Below are positions 9,049-18,228 of a stretch of DNA of 44,170 bases, piece after piece. The notes beneath the pieces are model-generated. The model saw nothing but the letters and a program-made list of their open reading frames with translations. It was not told where the DNA came from and ran no database searches. The position numbers were made by a program, and so were the translations under genes. Position 1 is the stretch's first letter. The number at the start of each line of letters is the position of its first letter. This DNA is from SZUA-152 sp964401355 (GTDB lineage: Bacteria > Pseudomonadota > Gammaproteobacteria > SZUA-152), in the NCBI GenBank assembly GCA_964401355.1, contig CAYNYJ010000024.1:1-44170 (forward strand). The letters are read 5' to 3'.

Positions 9049-9915
9049 TCACTCAATGTTCTGAATCTGCTCTCGCATCTGCTCAATCAGCACCTTCAAT
9101 TCCACCGAAACATTGGTGGTATCCACATGCACCGATTTTGAGCCCAGGGTATTCGCCTCGCGATTAAGCTCCTGCATCAAAAAATCCAGCCGCCGACCCA
9201 CCGGTTCATTTTGATCCAGCACCCGTCGAACCTCATCAACGTGAGCCTTGAGGCGTTCTATTTCTTCGTCCACATCTGCCTTATTGGCCAAAATGACAAT
9301 TTCCTGCTCGACCCGCGCCGGATCCAGCTCACCGTCAATATCGGCCAGTCGCTTTTCCAGCCGGGCTCGCATCGCCTGCTGAATCTCCGGCAGACGCATT
9401 TCCATGATCTTCACCTGTTCACCAATCGCAGCGCAGCGCGCCACGATCACGGCCTTAAGTTTTTCACCCTCACGCGCCCGCGTTTCAAGCAAATCAATGA
9501 GTGCAGCCTCCAACAAAGCCAGGGTATCGACCGCTAATTGATCTGTATTGGACTCTGATGCCTTCAGCACCCCCGGCCAGTGCAAGACCTCCAAAGCACT
9601 TACCGGTGCCGCATTGTACAAAATTTGATCAATTTCACGGGTAGCATGGGCCACTTTTACCGCCAATGGCTTGTCGATCTCAAAAGGCTGTTCATCGGAT
9701 ACTTGTATTTGATACCGCAAAGTCGCGTCAATTTTGCCGCGTTTCACCCGCTGCGCCACCTGCTCGCGAATCTTGCCTTCCAAAAAACGTAAATCTTCTG
9801 GTAGCCGCAGGCTGACTTCAGAAAACCGGTGATTGACCGATCTTAATTCCCAGACAAGGTGACCATTTTTGGTGCTACCTTCCTGGCGGGAAAAGGCTGT
9901 CATGCTACGTATCAT
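9049..9915 (-). CDS. yicC: YicC family endoribonuclease
   Basis: The 288-residue product begins MIRSMTAFSRQEG and ends with LKVLIEQMREQIQNIE, both characteristic of the YicC family; the length matches the E. coli protein (287). Between are long charged helices (about residues 150-260). Family members have been described as endoribonucleases acting on small RNAs; I take that from family knowledge, not from a catalytic motif seen here. It sits upstream of gmk on the same strand, the conserved yicC-gmk order, and is transcribed divergently from the kinase gene at 10090. Confidence 0.93.
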   Translation of the reverse strand: MIRSMTAFSRQEGSTKNGHLVWELRSVNHRFSEVSLRLPEDLRFLEGKIREQVAQRVKRGKIDATLRYQIQVSDEQPFEIDKPLAVKVAHATREIDQILYNAAPVSALEVLHWPGVLKASESNTDQLAVDTLALLEAALIDLLETRAREGEKLKAVIVARCAAIGEQVKIMEMRLPEIQQAMRARLEKRLADIDGELDPARVEQEIVILANKADVDEEIERLKAHVDEVRRVLDQNEPVGRRLDFLMQELNREANTLGSKSVHVDTTNVSVELKVLIEQMREQIQNIE

Positions 9916-10089
9916 CGTAAAAACCCCAAGGATGCCAAAACCAGTAAAACTCTATTTTTCAGATAGCGTGCAGTTTACCCCCAACTTAACCCTGGCAATA
10001 GCCACACATAAAACCCCTGCTCTTTATTCATTCTACAATTCACCGCAGGCCCCCATTAAACCGCTAACCCACCGCGTTGCCAAAACCGT

Positions 10090-11019
10090 ATGAAACAGTC
10101 TGAAATCGCACTCCCCGCTGGCACCGAACTCGAACATTACCGTATCGACAGCACCCTGAGCGCCGGGGGTTTTGGCATTGTCTATCTCGCCACCGACCTG
10201 CAGGCCGAACGTCAGATTGTGATTAAAGAATACATGCCCAACAAGCTGGCACAGCGTCTGCCAGATGGATTTGTCATGCCACAGGGTGGCGCCCAACAGG
10301 AACACCACAACGAGGGCATGCGTCTGTTCCTGCAAGAAGCCGCGGCACTGATTAAACTCAAACATCCCAATATCGTGCGCGTGCTAAATTTCTTTCGCGC
10401 TAACGGCACAGTTTACATGGTGATGGAATACCGCCCTGGCAAAAACCTGCAGCGCTATATTAAAAACCGCAATGGCAACCTCAGCGAAACATTTTTACGA
10501 ACGATTTTTCCACCCTTGCTCGATGGGCTGCGTCTGGTGCACGAAACCGGGTTTCTGCATCTCGATATAAAACCCGGCAACATCCATTTATGTCCCGGAG
10601 GAATTCCGCTGCTGCTCGATTTCGGTGCGGTGCATTCCCGCAATACCAGTCGCAAACTGCAAATCACTCAAGTCGTTACCCCCGGATTTTCACCCACGGA
10701 ACAATATAACCTGGGTGGCTACATCGGCCCCTGGACTGATATTTATGCCATCGGTGCCACCATGCGCGCCTGTATCGAAGGTGCTGCTCCCGTTTCCGCC
10801 AAAGACCGCTACGAAAAAGAAACGCTGCGTCCGGCAGCAACGGCCTTCAAACGACGCTACTCGGCCAGTCTCTTACAGGCACTGGATTGGGCCATGGAGA
10901 TCGACCCTTTATTGCGCCCACAAACCGTTGATGAGTTTACCCAAGCCTTAGGAAGCAATGGTGACGATAACAAAAACCTGCTGGATAAAATCGTCGATAC
11001 TCTGACCCGGCCGATCTAA
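10090..11019 (+). CDS. Serine/threonine protein kinase, soluble
   Basis: This 309-residue protein is a stand-alone eukaryotic-like (Hanks-type) kinase domain. It has the glycine-rich loop LSAGGFGIVYLA (about residues 23-34), the ATP-anchoring lysine in IVIKEYMP (K46), the catalytic loop HLDIKPGNIHL (D159, N164) and the metal-binding DFG (177-179), followed by TPGFSPTEQY in place of the APE-type segment. The catalytic loop reads HLD where most kinases have HRD, so activation-loop control by the arginine is probably absent. No membrane segment, PASTA repeat or other sensor domain follows. The next gene begins one base after this stop and encodes a PP2C phosphatase, so the two form a kinase/phosphatase pair. 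I see no convincing Shine-Dalgarno before the ATG. Substrates are unknown. Confidence 0.9.
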   Translation: MKQSEIALPAGTELEHYRIDSTLSAGGFGIVYLATDLQAERQIVIKEYMPNKLAQRLPDGFVMPQGGAQQEHHNEGMRLFLQEAAALIKLKHPNIVRVLNFFRANGTVYMVMEYRPGKNLQRYIKNRNGNLSETFLRTIFPPLLDGLRLVHETGFLHLDIKPGNIHLCPGGIPLLLDFGAVHSRNTSRKLQITQVVTPGFSPTEQYNLGGYIGPWTDIYAIGATMRACIEGAAPVSAKDRYEKETLRPAATAFKRRYSASLLQALDWAMEIDPLLRPQTVDEFTQALGSNGDDNKNLLDKIVDTLTRPI

Positions 11020-11020
11020 C

Positions 11021-11866
11021 ATGAAATATCAACTTAAAAAAACCTCTCGCCTGGGCAACCGTGTTGTCAACGAAGATCGCATCGGGATGGCCGAACATCA
11101 TGATGCCGTATTGCTGGTGCTGGCCGACGGCATGGGTGGATATCGCGGTGGACAAATTGCCTCCAAGGCACTGGTTAACCGAATATTGCGACAATTTCAG
11201 CGCAGCAAATTACCCACAACCGACCCCGCCGCGTATCTCAAAGATTTAATCACCGATGCTCATCTCGCGGTGCTGCGCGCAGGCAGTGAACAATACCCGC
11301 CCATCGAACCCCGCACCACCTGTGTGGTTTGTCTGATACAGAACGGCAATGCCTGCTGGGCGCACGTGGGTGACAGCCGTCTGTATCTGTTCCGCGGCGG
11401 CAAACCGTTTACCCGTACCATCGACCATTCCAAGATTGAAGAGTTGCGCCGCAAAGGAAAACTCAGCCCGGAAGAAATGGAAAGCCACCCACAACGTCAC
11501 CTTGTGACTCGCTGTGTGGGCTATCAAAAACACCCTCCAGTTTCCACGATCAGCGAACAATTTACCCTGGAAAAATACGACATGCTATTGTTGTGCAGTG
11601 ATGGTCTGTGGGGCCCCTTGTCGGAACAGGATATGTGCGACACGCTGACCCAAAATACACTGGGCCAGGCTGTTGAGCGCATGGCATATCAGGCCGAGTT
11701 TCGCAGCTATCCGGAAGCCGACAATATCAGCGTCATCACCTTCCGTTGGATTTCCAATGAAACTGATGCCCCGGACGACCTCAGCGAAGAAAAAGAAGAA
11801 GACGCCGACGAGTTAACGGAAACCATCAACGCGCTCGATATTGCGATGGGTAAGCTCAAACTCTAA
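11021..11866 (+). CDS. PP2C-type protein serine/threonine phosphatase
   Basis: This 281-residue metal-dependent phosphatase has the PP2C motifs in order: RVVNEDRIG (metal-binding D19), LADGMGGYRGGQIAS (D36, G37), TTCVVCLI, AHVGDSRLYLFRGG, LLLCSDGLWGPLS and ADNISVITFRW. No membrane segment is seen. The C-terminus after the catalytic domain is an acidic tail (about residues 245-265, rich in Glu and Asp). The start codon lies one base after the kinase stop, so the two are translationally close and presumably reverse each other's phosphorylations. Its 3' end converges on radC, 12 bases away. Confidence 0.93.
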   Translation: MKYQLKKTSRLGNRVVNEDRIGMAEHHDAVLLVLADGMGGYRGGQIASKALVNRILRQFQRSKLPTTDPAAYLKDLITDAHLAVLRAGSEQYPPIEPRTTCVVCLIQNGNACWAHVGDSRLYLFRGGKPFTRTIDHSKIEELRRKGKLSPEEMESHPQRHLVTRCVGYQKHPPVSTISEQFTLEKYDMLLLCSDGLWGPLSEQDMCDTLTQNTLGQAVERMAYQAEFRSYPEADNISVITFRWISNETDAPDDLSEEKEEDADELTETINALDIAMGKLKL

Positions 11867-11878
11867 TTTTATTCATCC

Positions 11879-12553
11879 TCAGATCAAGCCCCGCTCAGCA
11901 AACGACACACTAACGCCATCGCCCACCACCACATGATCCAGCACTCGTACATCCACCAAGGCTAACGCCTCGGTCAATTGTCGGGTAATATTACGATCCG
12001 CTTCACTCGGCTCCGCCACACCAGAAGGGTGATTATGCGCAAAAATCACCGCCGCCGCATTGTGCCGCAAAGCCTTTTTCACGACTTCACGCGGATACAC
12101 ACTGGCACCATGAATGGTACCTCGAAATAATTCCTCGAATTGAATGACCCGATGACGGTTGTCCAGATACAGGCAAGAAAAGACTTCAAAGCTATAGTCG
12201 CGCAAGCGGGAAATCAAAAAGTCGCGCGTCTGTTGCGGATTTTCCAGGACATCACCACGTTGCAGAATTTCGGAAAAATGCCGCCGTGCCATTTCCACTG
12301 TCGCCTGTAATTGCGCAAACTTGGCGGCACCCAAACCCGGACCCTCACAAAACTGTTTCAAATCTGCATTTAGCAGCGCACGCAAACTCCCAAACCGACT
12401 CAACAGATCGCGCGCCAAATCCACCGCAGTTTTGCCCGGCACACCGGTACGCAAAAATATCGCCAGTAATTCTGCGTCGGAAAGCGACGACGCCCCGCGC
12501 TGTAACAACTTTTCCCGTGGCCGCTCTTCCTTGGGCCAATCCGTAATCGCCAT
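11879..12553 (-). CDS. radC: RadC family (JAB/MPN domain) DNA repair-related protein
   Basis: The 224-residue product matches RadC length (222 in E. coli). It has an N-terminal helix-hairpin-helix-like region (ERPREKLLQRGASSLSDAELLA) and a C-terminal JAB1/MPN metalloprotease-like domain with the zinc-binding AHNHPSG motif followed by the conserved aspartate (PSEAD). The real role of RadC is unsettled; the original repair assignment was later questioned. The frame extends 11 codons upstream, but the ATG at 12551-12553 gives the usual MAITDWPKEERPREKLL start. It is divergent from coaBC, a conserved radC/coaBC arrangement. Confidence 0.93.
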   Translation of the reverse strand: MAITDWPKEERPREKLLQRGASSLSDAELLAIFLRTGVPGKTAVDLARDLLSRFGSLRALLNADLKQFCEGPGLGAAKFAQLQATVEMARRHFSEILQRGDVLENPQQTRDFLISRLRDYSFEVFSCLYLDNRHRVIQFEELFRGTIHGASVYPREVVKKALRHNAAAVIFAHNHPSGVAEPSEADRNITRQLTEALALVDVRVLDHVVVGDGVSVSFAERGLI

Positions 12554-12673
12554 ATCCACATCCTTGTTTTTGGAGGCACTGATCACTCATTCAACAATTC
12601 GGTTAAACTAACAGCTTCAGTCCAATATAACAGGCACTATTCACACTCGGCAGAACGATCAGCAAAAAAACAA

Positions 12674-13867
12674 ATGAACAGCCTCAGCAATAAACATATC
12701 CTACTCGGCGTTAGCGGCTCCATTGCCGCCTACAAATCTGCCGAACTGGTACGTCGTCTCAAAGACACCGGTGCCGACGTGCGGGTAGTGCTTACTGCGG
12801 GCGGCGCCGAATTTATTACCGCGCTGACCTTTCAAGCCCTGTCCGGCAATCCCGTCCACAGCAAATTGCTCGACACCGGGACCGAGGCCGCCATGGGCCA
12901 TATCGAACTGGCACGCTGGGCCGATGCCGTGATCGTCGCACCTGCCAGTGCCAACTTCATCGCCCGACTGGCGCAAGGCCGCGCCGACGACCTGCTCAGC
13001 GCCATTTGCCTCGCCACCCAATCCACCGTTGCGGTTGCGCCTGCCATGAATCAGCAAATGTGGGCCAACACTGCTACCCAGGAAAACCTGCATCAACTTC
13101 GCAAGCGAAAAATATTGCAATTCGGCCCCGGCGAAGGTAATCAGGCCTGCGGTGAAGTCGGCCCCGGCCGCATGCTGGAAGCCGAACAACTCGCGTCATT
13201 AACCGCCGATATTTTTGAAACCGGCTCACTGGCCGGGTGCACCGTACTCATCACTGCCGGCCCCACCCAAGAAGCCATCGACCCGGTGCGTTACCTCAGC
13301 AATCGCAGCTCCGGAAAAATGGGTTACGCCATCGCCCAGGCCGCCATCGAAGCCGGTGCAAAAGTGATTCTGATCAGCGGCCCAACTACACTTGCCACAC
13401 CGCCACGGGTGCAACGCATTGACGTACGTAGCGCCCAACAAATGTTTGAAGCCGTAATGCAACACGCCACCAACAGCAATATATTTATCAGCACCGCTGC
13501 CGTTGCCGATTACCGGCCGGTAAAAATTGCTGAGCATAAAATCAAAAAGACCGAAGATACCCTCACTCTGAAACTACAACGCAATCCTGACATCCTCGCC
13601 AACGTTGCTGCACTTGAAGGTGGACCCTTCACTGTTGGCTTCGCCGCTGAAACAGAAAACCTTGAAAAGAATGCGCGGAAGAAACTGAAACAAAAAAAAC
13701 TGGATATGATTGCCGCCAATCTGGTCGCAGAAAATGTTGCCTTTGAGAGTAATGAGAATGCATTGTTGATTATTACCCCAGATGGCAAACAACAATTGGC
13801 CACTGCATCAAAGTACCTACTTGGGCGACAGTTGATTGAATTAATCGCGAAACAAAAATCACCGTAA
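12674..13867 (+). CDS. coaBC: Bifunctional phosphopantothenoylcysteine decarboxylase / phosphopantothenate-cysteine ligase
   Basis: CoaBC carries out two consecutive steps of coenzyme A synthesis from phosphopantothenate. The 397-residue fusion has the N-terminal FMN-dependent CoaC domain (LLGVSGSIAAYKSAELVRRL at about residues 10-30; the PAMNQQMW motif; the substrate clamp ACGEVGPGRM) and the C-terminal CoaB ligase domain (ITAGPTQEAIDPVRYLSN, SSGKMGY, and the KKQK-type lysine segment near the end). Length and order are standard. In E. coli dut follows coaBC; here dut is absent and ppnN is next. It is divergent from radC. Confidence 0.97.
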   Translation: MNSLSNKHILLGVSGSIAAYKSAELVRRLKDTGADVRVVLTAGGAEFITALTFQALSGNPVHSKLLDTGTEAAMGHIELARWADAVIVAPASANFIARLAQGRADDLLSAICLATQSTVAVAPAMNQQMWANTATQENLHQLRKRKILQFGPGEGNQACGEVGPGRMLEAEQLASLTADIFETGSLAGCTVLITAGPTQEAIDPVRYLSNRSSGKMGYAIAQAAIEAGAKVILISGPTTLATPPRVQRIDVRSAQQMFEAVMQHATNSNIFISTAAVADYRPVKIAEHKIKKTEDTLTLKLQRNPDILANVAALEGGPFTVGFAAETENLEKNARKKLKQKKLDMIAANLVAENVAFESNENALLIITPDGKQQLATASKYLLGRQLIELIAKQKSP

Positions 13868-14197
13868 AACGACCCCTTAAATCACTTTGACTTTTGACCT
13901 TGACCCCTTCGATACCACCAAGCATCACCGTCTTCATTGGCTTACTAACAAGTCACTAATAATGAATACTACTCATGTTACTTAAATTCGCCGGTATGGC
14001 GACCGGGATTTTAAAAAGAAGCAGTATCCTTTTCAGGCGACTGGGTAGTAAGCAAAGATTTATTCGAAAAAAGCGCGCAGCTTGCTGCCAGAGCAAGGTA
14101 GGGTTCATTACCCTCACTCCAACCGACCAAGCTGACTAAACTACTGAATAACGCTAAACTTATAATCACCCAGACTTCACAAACCAAAGGCAATAAA
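13868..14197 (+). other. coaBC-ppnN intergenic region
   Basis: This gap of 330 bases contains no convincing gene. It holds a small inverted repeat AGGGT/ACCCT around 14098-14115 and no obvious intrinsic terminator for coaBC. The ppnN promoter must be in the right half, but I could not pick a confident -35/-10 pair. Confidence 0.5.
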
Positions 14198-15568
14198 ATG
14201 AACCCAGCTGTCATTGATGCCCGCATTACCCCCGAAGGCCGATTGGATGTACTGTCTAAAATCGAAGTCGGCAAACTACTCGATTCCAGTCAGGGTGGCT
14301 TATACACCATCTTTCGCAATTGTTCGCTGGCGGTGTTGAATTGCGGTAACCAGATGGATGACGGCAAGCAATTACTAGAGCGCTACAAATCTTTCGATAT
14401 TCGTGTGGTACAACAGGCACGCGGCATTAAGCTGGAGGTAAAAAATGCACCAGCCAATGCCTTTGTCGATGGCGAGATGATCAAGGGTATCAATGAACAT
14501 CTATTTTCGGTGTTGCGAGATGTCATTTATGTCAACGACGAGATCAACAATAATCCAAAGTTTGATCTGAACACTTCCGATGGCATTACCAATGCGGTTT
14601 TTTGTATCCTGCGCAATACCAATATTCTGCGGCCCATGATCACGCCTAACCTGGTGGTATGCTGGGGTGGGCATTCCATCAAGCGCAAAGAGTACGATTA
14701 CACCAAGGAGGTGGGCTACGAAATGGGGCTGCGTGGCCTGGATATCTGCACCGGCTGCGGGCCAGGCGCAATGAAGGGGCCAATGAAGGGCGCGACCATC
14801 GGCCATGCCAAGCAACGCATTAATAATGGCCAATATCTGGGGATTTCCGAACCGGGCATTATCGCCGCCGAATCACCCAACCCCATTGTCAATGAGCTCG
14901 TCATCATGCCCGACATTGAAAAACGCCTTGAGGCCTTTGTGCGCACCGGACATGGCATTGTGGTGTTTCCCGGCGGTGCGGGCACCATGGAAGAAATTCT
15001 TTATATTCTGGGTATTCTGTTACACCCTGATAATAAAAATATTCCCTTTCCGTTAATTTTTACCGGACCGCAAAGTGCGAAAGAATTTTTCAGCGATATT
15101 AATCAGTTTATTGCCGACACTTTGGGCATCGAAGCACAACAGCGTTACATGATCATCATTGATGACCCCGCCCATGTTGCCCGCGAAATGAAAGCGGGCA
15201 TCGGCAAAGTACGCAATTTCCGTCGCGACAATAGTGATGCCTATTATTTCAATTGGCTACTGAAAATTGATCAGGAATTTCAACGGCCGTTTGAGCCTAC
15301 CCACGAAAACATGCGTAATCTCAAACTTAAAAAAGCGCAACCGCACCATTCACTGGCGGCAAATCTACGCCGTGTTTTTTCAGGTATTGTGGCGGGCAAC
15401 GTAAAAGACGAGGGTATTCGTGCCATTGAGAAACACGGACTGTTCGAGATACATGGGGATGCCAGCATCATGGAACCGGTGGACGCTTTACTGACAACCT
15501 TTGTTGAGCAACATCGCATGAAGTTACCCGGTAAAAAATATGTGCCATGTTATCGCATCGTCAAATAA
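14198..15568 (+). CDS. ppnN: Pyrimidine/purine nucleotide 5'-monophosphate nucleosidase (PpnN)
   Basis: PpnN (formerly YgdH) hydrolyses nucleoside monophosphates to base and ribose-5-phosphate and in E. coli is stimulated by ppGpp. The 456-residue product has the same length as E. coli PpnN (454). The N-terminal domain begins MNPAVIDARITPEGRLDVLS. The central LOG-type Rossmann fold carries CTGCGPGAMKGPMKGA and the PGGAGTMEE motif, the LOG family nucleotide-binding signature. The C-terminal domain ends GKKYVPCYRIVK. An enzyme known to bind ppGpp lies within 7 kb of spoT, though not in the same operon. Confidence 0.93.
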   Translation: MNPAVIDARITPEGRLDVLSKIEVGKLLDSSQGGLYTIFRNCSLAVLNCGNQMDDGKQLLERYKSFDIRVVQQARGIKLEVKNAPANAFVDGEMIKGINEHLFSVLRDVIYVNDEINNNPKFDLNTSDGITNAVFCILRNTNILRPMITPNLVVCWGGHSIKRKEYDYTKEVGYEMGLRGLDICTGCGPGAMKGPMKGATIGHAKQRINNGQYLGISEPGIIAAESPNPIVNELVIMPDIEKRLEAFVRTGHGIVVFPGGAGTMEEILYILGILLHPDNKNIPFPLIFTGPQSAKEFFSDINQFIADTLGIEAQQRYMIIIDDPAHVAREMKAGIGKVRNFRRDNSDAYYFNWLLKIDQEFQRPFEPTHENMRNLKLKKAQPHHSLAANLRRVFSGIVAGNVKDEGIRAIEKHGLFEIHGDASIMEPVDALLTTFVEQHRMKLPGKKYVPCYRIVK

Positions 15569-15584
15569 CGATTATTAAGCCGGG

Positions 15585-16367
15585 TTAATAGTAACGCAAC
15601 CGATACCACATCAACCCGACCCATTCATGAAATACCTGCGCAGTGCGGTGCAAGGCCCCGGCATTCGGCAGCAACATTCGAAAACTCTTCGCTTGCCAGA
15701 CGCTGCGCTGACTGCTGCTGTTAAAGGCCGTCGGCGCGGCGTGAACGATCAAACCAAATTGTTCAAACGACATCACACTGCGTTTCATGTGCATCGCATG
15801 GGTGACGAGATAAACCGATTCGATACCTTCCGCCTGTAATATTTCGGCGGAGTATTGGGCATTTTCAAACGTCGTGTGGCTTTGCGTTTCCGCCCAGCGC
15901 ACCGGCAAGGCGAATTCGCTTTCGATGAGCTGTTTCATCATTTCGGCTTCAGACAAAATCTCTTCGTTACCCAGCCCGCCGCTGACCAACACCGGCAACA
16001 AGGTGCGTCGCGCCAACCACACGCCATAACGGATACGCTCCAGGGCCATGGCGTTGGGGGTGTCGCCGCCAAACTCCGGGGTATCGTAATGTCGGCCCGC
16101 ACCTAAAATCACAATCGCTTGGGGCGCTTTTTTATCCTGCGCCATTGTCTGTAACGTCAATGCAGTTTCAGGCTCCAGCCAGGACATCAAGGTCGTCGCA
16201 ACAATCGGCAAACTCGCAAGATACAACAATCCCAAGCCACTGGCCGACAGGTAAAGACCCAAACGCTGATGTTTGCGTATTAGTAGCAAGCCCAGCAGCG
16301 CAACAAAAATAAACCCGCCCGGAGGCAAAATAATTTGTTCCAGAAAAATCCCGATGCTGCGTTCCAC
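15585..16367 (-). CDS. YdcF/ElyC family (DUF218) membrane-anchored protein
   Basis: This 260-residue protein has two N-terminal hydrophobic segments (about residues 12-30 and 35-58) and a DUF218 domain beginning QAIVILGAGRHYD, with ARRTLLPVLVSGGLG, the conserved acidic EAEMMK, TFENAQYSAEIL and LVTHAMHMKRS. ElyC-type members are linked to envelope and peptidoglycan-precursor maintenance in E. coli, but the enzymatic reaction is not established; I keep the family name only. The start is GTG at 16365-16367, two bases after the rsmA stop, so it is coupled to the rsmA-pdxA-surA-lptD cluster. That context fits an envelope role. Confidence 0.82.
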   Translation of the reverse strand: MERSIGIFLEQIILPPGGFIFVALLGLLLIRKHQRLGLYLSASGLGLLYLASLPIVATTLMSWLEPETALTLQTMAQDKKAPQAIVILGAGRHYDTPEFGGDTPNAMALERIRYGVWLARRTLLPVLVSGGLGNEEILSEAEMMKQLIESEFALPVRWAETQSHTTFENAQYSAEILQAEGIESVYLVTHAMHMKRSVMSFEQFGLIVHAAPTAFNSSSQRSVWQAKSFRMLLPNAGALHRTAQVFHEWVGLMWYRLRYY

Positions 16368-16369
16368 GA

Positions 16370-17179
16370 CTAGTGCGCCGTGTTGCCGTCGCTGACAGCA
16401 TTTGCCAAACGGGCAAACTCGGCCAGGCTTAATGTCTCTGCACGACGCTTGGGATCAATATCCAACGCGTCCATTTGTTCGGCACTCAACATCGGTTTGA
16501 GGGTATTGCGCAGAGTCTTGCGTCGTTGCGAAAAAGCTTGCGTCACCAATGCCTCCAGCATTTGCAGATCATCAACGGCCACCGGCGCTTCCTTATACGG
16601 CACCAAGCGCACCACCGCCGAATTCACTTTGGGCTGCGGGGTAAAGGATTCCGGCGGCACCTCCATCAAGGATTCTACCCGGCAATGATATTGCATCATC
16701 ACGCTCAGCCGACCATAGGATTTGTTGTTGGGTGCCGAGGCCAATCTGTCCACCACTTCTTTTTGTAACATGAAGTGCATGTCTTGAATCAGTTCGCGAA
16801 TGCTCAATAAATGAAACATCAGCGGCGTGGAAATGTTGTACGGCAGATTGCCGACAATACGCAGAGGACGACCATCGGTGGCCAACGAAGCAAAATCAAA
16901 CTTCAACGCATCGCTGGCGTGGATCTGTAGCTGCCCCTTCTGGCTACAATTTTCTGCCAGCTTAGGGATGATATCCCGATCTAGCTCAATGGCATCCATA
17001 GCCGTCACACAAGGCAATAACGATTCTGTCAACACTCCCAGGCCAGGGCCAATTTCTACCAGATGATCGTCCCGTTGCGGACTGATCACGGCGACAATAC
17101 CCGCAACAATATAGGGATCCGTCAGAAAATTTTGACCAAAACGTTTACGCGCACGATGTTGGGTACTCGATTGACTCAT
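16370..17179 (-). CDS. rsmA: 16S rRNA (adenine1518-N6/adenine1519-N6)-dimethyltransferase (RsmA/KsgA)
   Basis: RsmA dimethylates two adjacent adenines in helix 45 of 16S rRNA and acts as a late 30S assembly checkpoint. The 269-residue product shows RKRFGQNFLTD near the N-terminus, the SAM-binding motif I LVEIGPGLGVLTE, the catalytic NLPYNIS motif and the C-terminal FSQRRKTLRNTLK segment. The start ATG overlaps the pdxA stop in an ATGA arrangement (17176-17179), implying translational coupling. Standard pdxA-rsmA neighbourhood. Confidence 0.97.
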   Translation of the reverse strand: MSQSSTQHRARKRFGQNFLTDPYIVAGIVAVISPQRDDHLVEIGPGLGVLTESLLPCVTAMDAIELDRDIIPKLAENCSQKGQLQIHASDALKFDFASLATDGRPLRIVGNLPYNISTPLMFHLLSIRELIQDMHFMLQKEVVDRLASAPNNKSYGRLSVMMQYHCRVESLMEVPPESFTPQPKVNSAVVRLVPYKEAPVAVDDLQMLEALVTQAFSQRRKTLRNTLKPMLSAEQMDALDIDPKRRAETLSLAEFARLANAVSDGNTAH

Positions 17180-18219
17180 GCTGCGGAGGTTCTTTGAACA
17201 GCCTGTTGTTGAGATTGCGTCACCATTTGATCAGCGACCTGCAGGGCATAAACCAGACTGTCACCTTTGGCCCGTCCACTGCCGGCCAAACTTAACGCGG
17301 TACCATGATCCACAGAAGTACGGATTAACGGCAGGCCCAGGGTAATATTCACGGCTTTGCCAAAACCCATGTGCTTAAGCACCGGCAAACCCTGGTCGTG
17401 ATACATCGCCAGCACCGCATCGGCACGGGCCAGATTGGCGGGGGTAAACAAAGTGTCCGCCGATAGCGGCCCTTCGATGGTCGCCAGCTTCTTCAAACGA
17501 TATTCATTCAACGCGGGTTCAATCACCTCAATCTCTTCACGTCCCAGGTGGCCATCTTCACCCGCGTGCGGATTCAGCCCGCAAACCAGAATGTGTGGCT
17601 GGACGATACCCAAACGGGTCTGTAATTCGCGACATAAAATCTCCAGCACGCCCGCCAAATGCTTGCGAGTAATCGCGGCAGGTACTGCCGACAGGGGCAG
17701 GTGGGTGGTCACCAGAGCCACTCGCAAACCTTCGGTGGCCAACATCATCACCGGCTGACCGCCCACCCGTTGCGCCAAATATTCAGTGTGGCCGGAAAAG
17801 ACCATTCCGGCATCGTTGATGACACCCTTGTGCACTGGCCCGGTGACCAGCGCATCACAGATGCCGCGCGAACACAGGTCAATTGCGGCATCGAGAGTTT
17901 TCAAAACATACGCAGAATTCACCGGATTTAGCTGGCCAGCAATAACTGGCGCGGCAACATCAATGTTCAACACCTGTAAACGACCGGCACAGTGGGGCAC
18001 CTTCACTAACCTTTCATCTTCTATAAACGGAATGATCTCCAGCGGTAACTGTAAACACCGCGCACGCTCCGCCAACAGACCAGCATCCGCAATGACGACA
18101 AGCTCAAAATCATGATCCTGTTGTGCCAGTTGCACACACAGGTCGGGACCTATCCCGGCCGCTTCACCCGGAGTGATGGCCAATCGCCGCACAGATTTAT
18201 TCATAGACGTGACACTCAT
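17176..18219 (-). CDS. pdxA: 4-hydroxythreonine-4-phosphate dehydrogenase (PdxA)
   Basis: PdxA oxidises 4-phosphohydroxy-L-threonine in pyridoxal 5'-phosphate synthesis. The 347-residue product has the family length and motifs: LAITPGEAAGIGPDLC at the start, VTGPVHKGVIND, FSGHTEYLA, GLNPHAGEDGHLGREE with metal-binding histidine, and AMYHDQGLPVLKHMGFG. Start is taken as ATG at 18217-18219, nine bases after the surA stop; an alternative ATG lies five codons inside (18202-18204). It is cotranscribed with surA upstream and overlaps rsmA downstream. Confidence 0.96.
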   Translation of the reverse strand: MSVTSMNKSVRRLAITPGEAAGIGPDLCVQLAQQDHDFELVVIADAGLLAERARCLQLPLEIIPFIEDERLVKVPHCAGRLQVLNIDVAAPVIAGQLNPVNSAYVLKTLDAAIDLCSRGICDALVTGPVHKGVINDAGMVFSGHTEYLAQRVGGQPVMMLATEGLRVALVTTHLPLSAVPAAITRKHLAGVLEILCRELQTRLGIVQPHILVCGLNPHAGEDGHLGREEIEVIEPALNEYRLKKLATIEGPLSADTLFTPANLARADAVLAMYHDQGLPVLKHMGFGKAVNITLGLPLIRTSVDHGTALSLAGSGRAKGDSLVYALQVADQMVTQSQQQAVQRTSAA

Positions 18220-18228
18220 TAAATGCTG

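Noticed and set aside
14011..14274. Minus-strand 87-residue frame upstream of and overlapping ppnN
   Set aside because: It overlaps the ppnN start, lacks a ribosome-binding site and shows no family features.
15573..15590. TATTAA-GCCGGG-TTAATA as a terminator between ppnN and the ydcF-like gene
   Set aside because: Weak A/T stem, no T-run, and it overlaps the end of the ydcF-like coding sequence.
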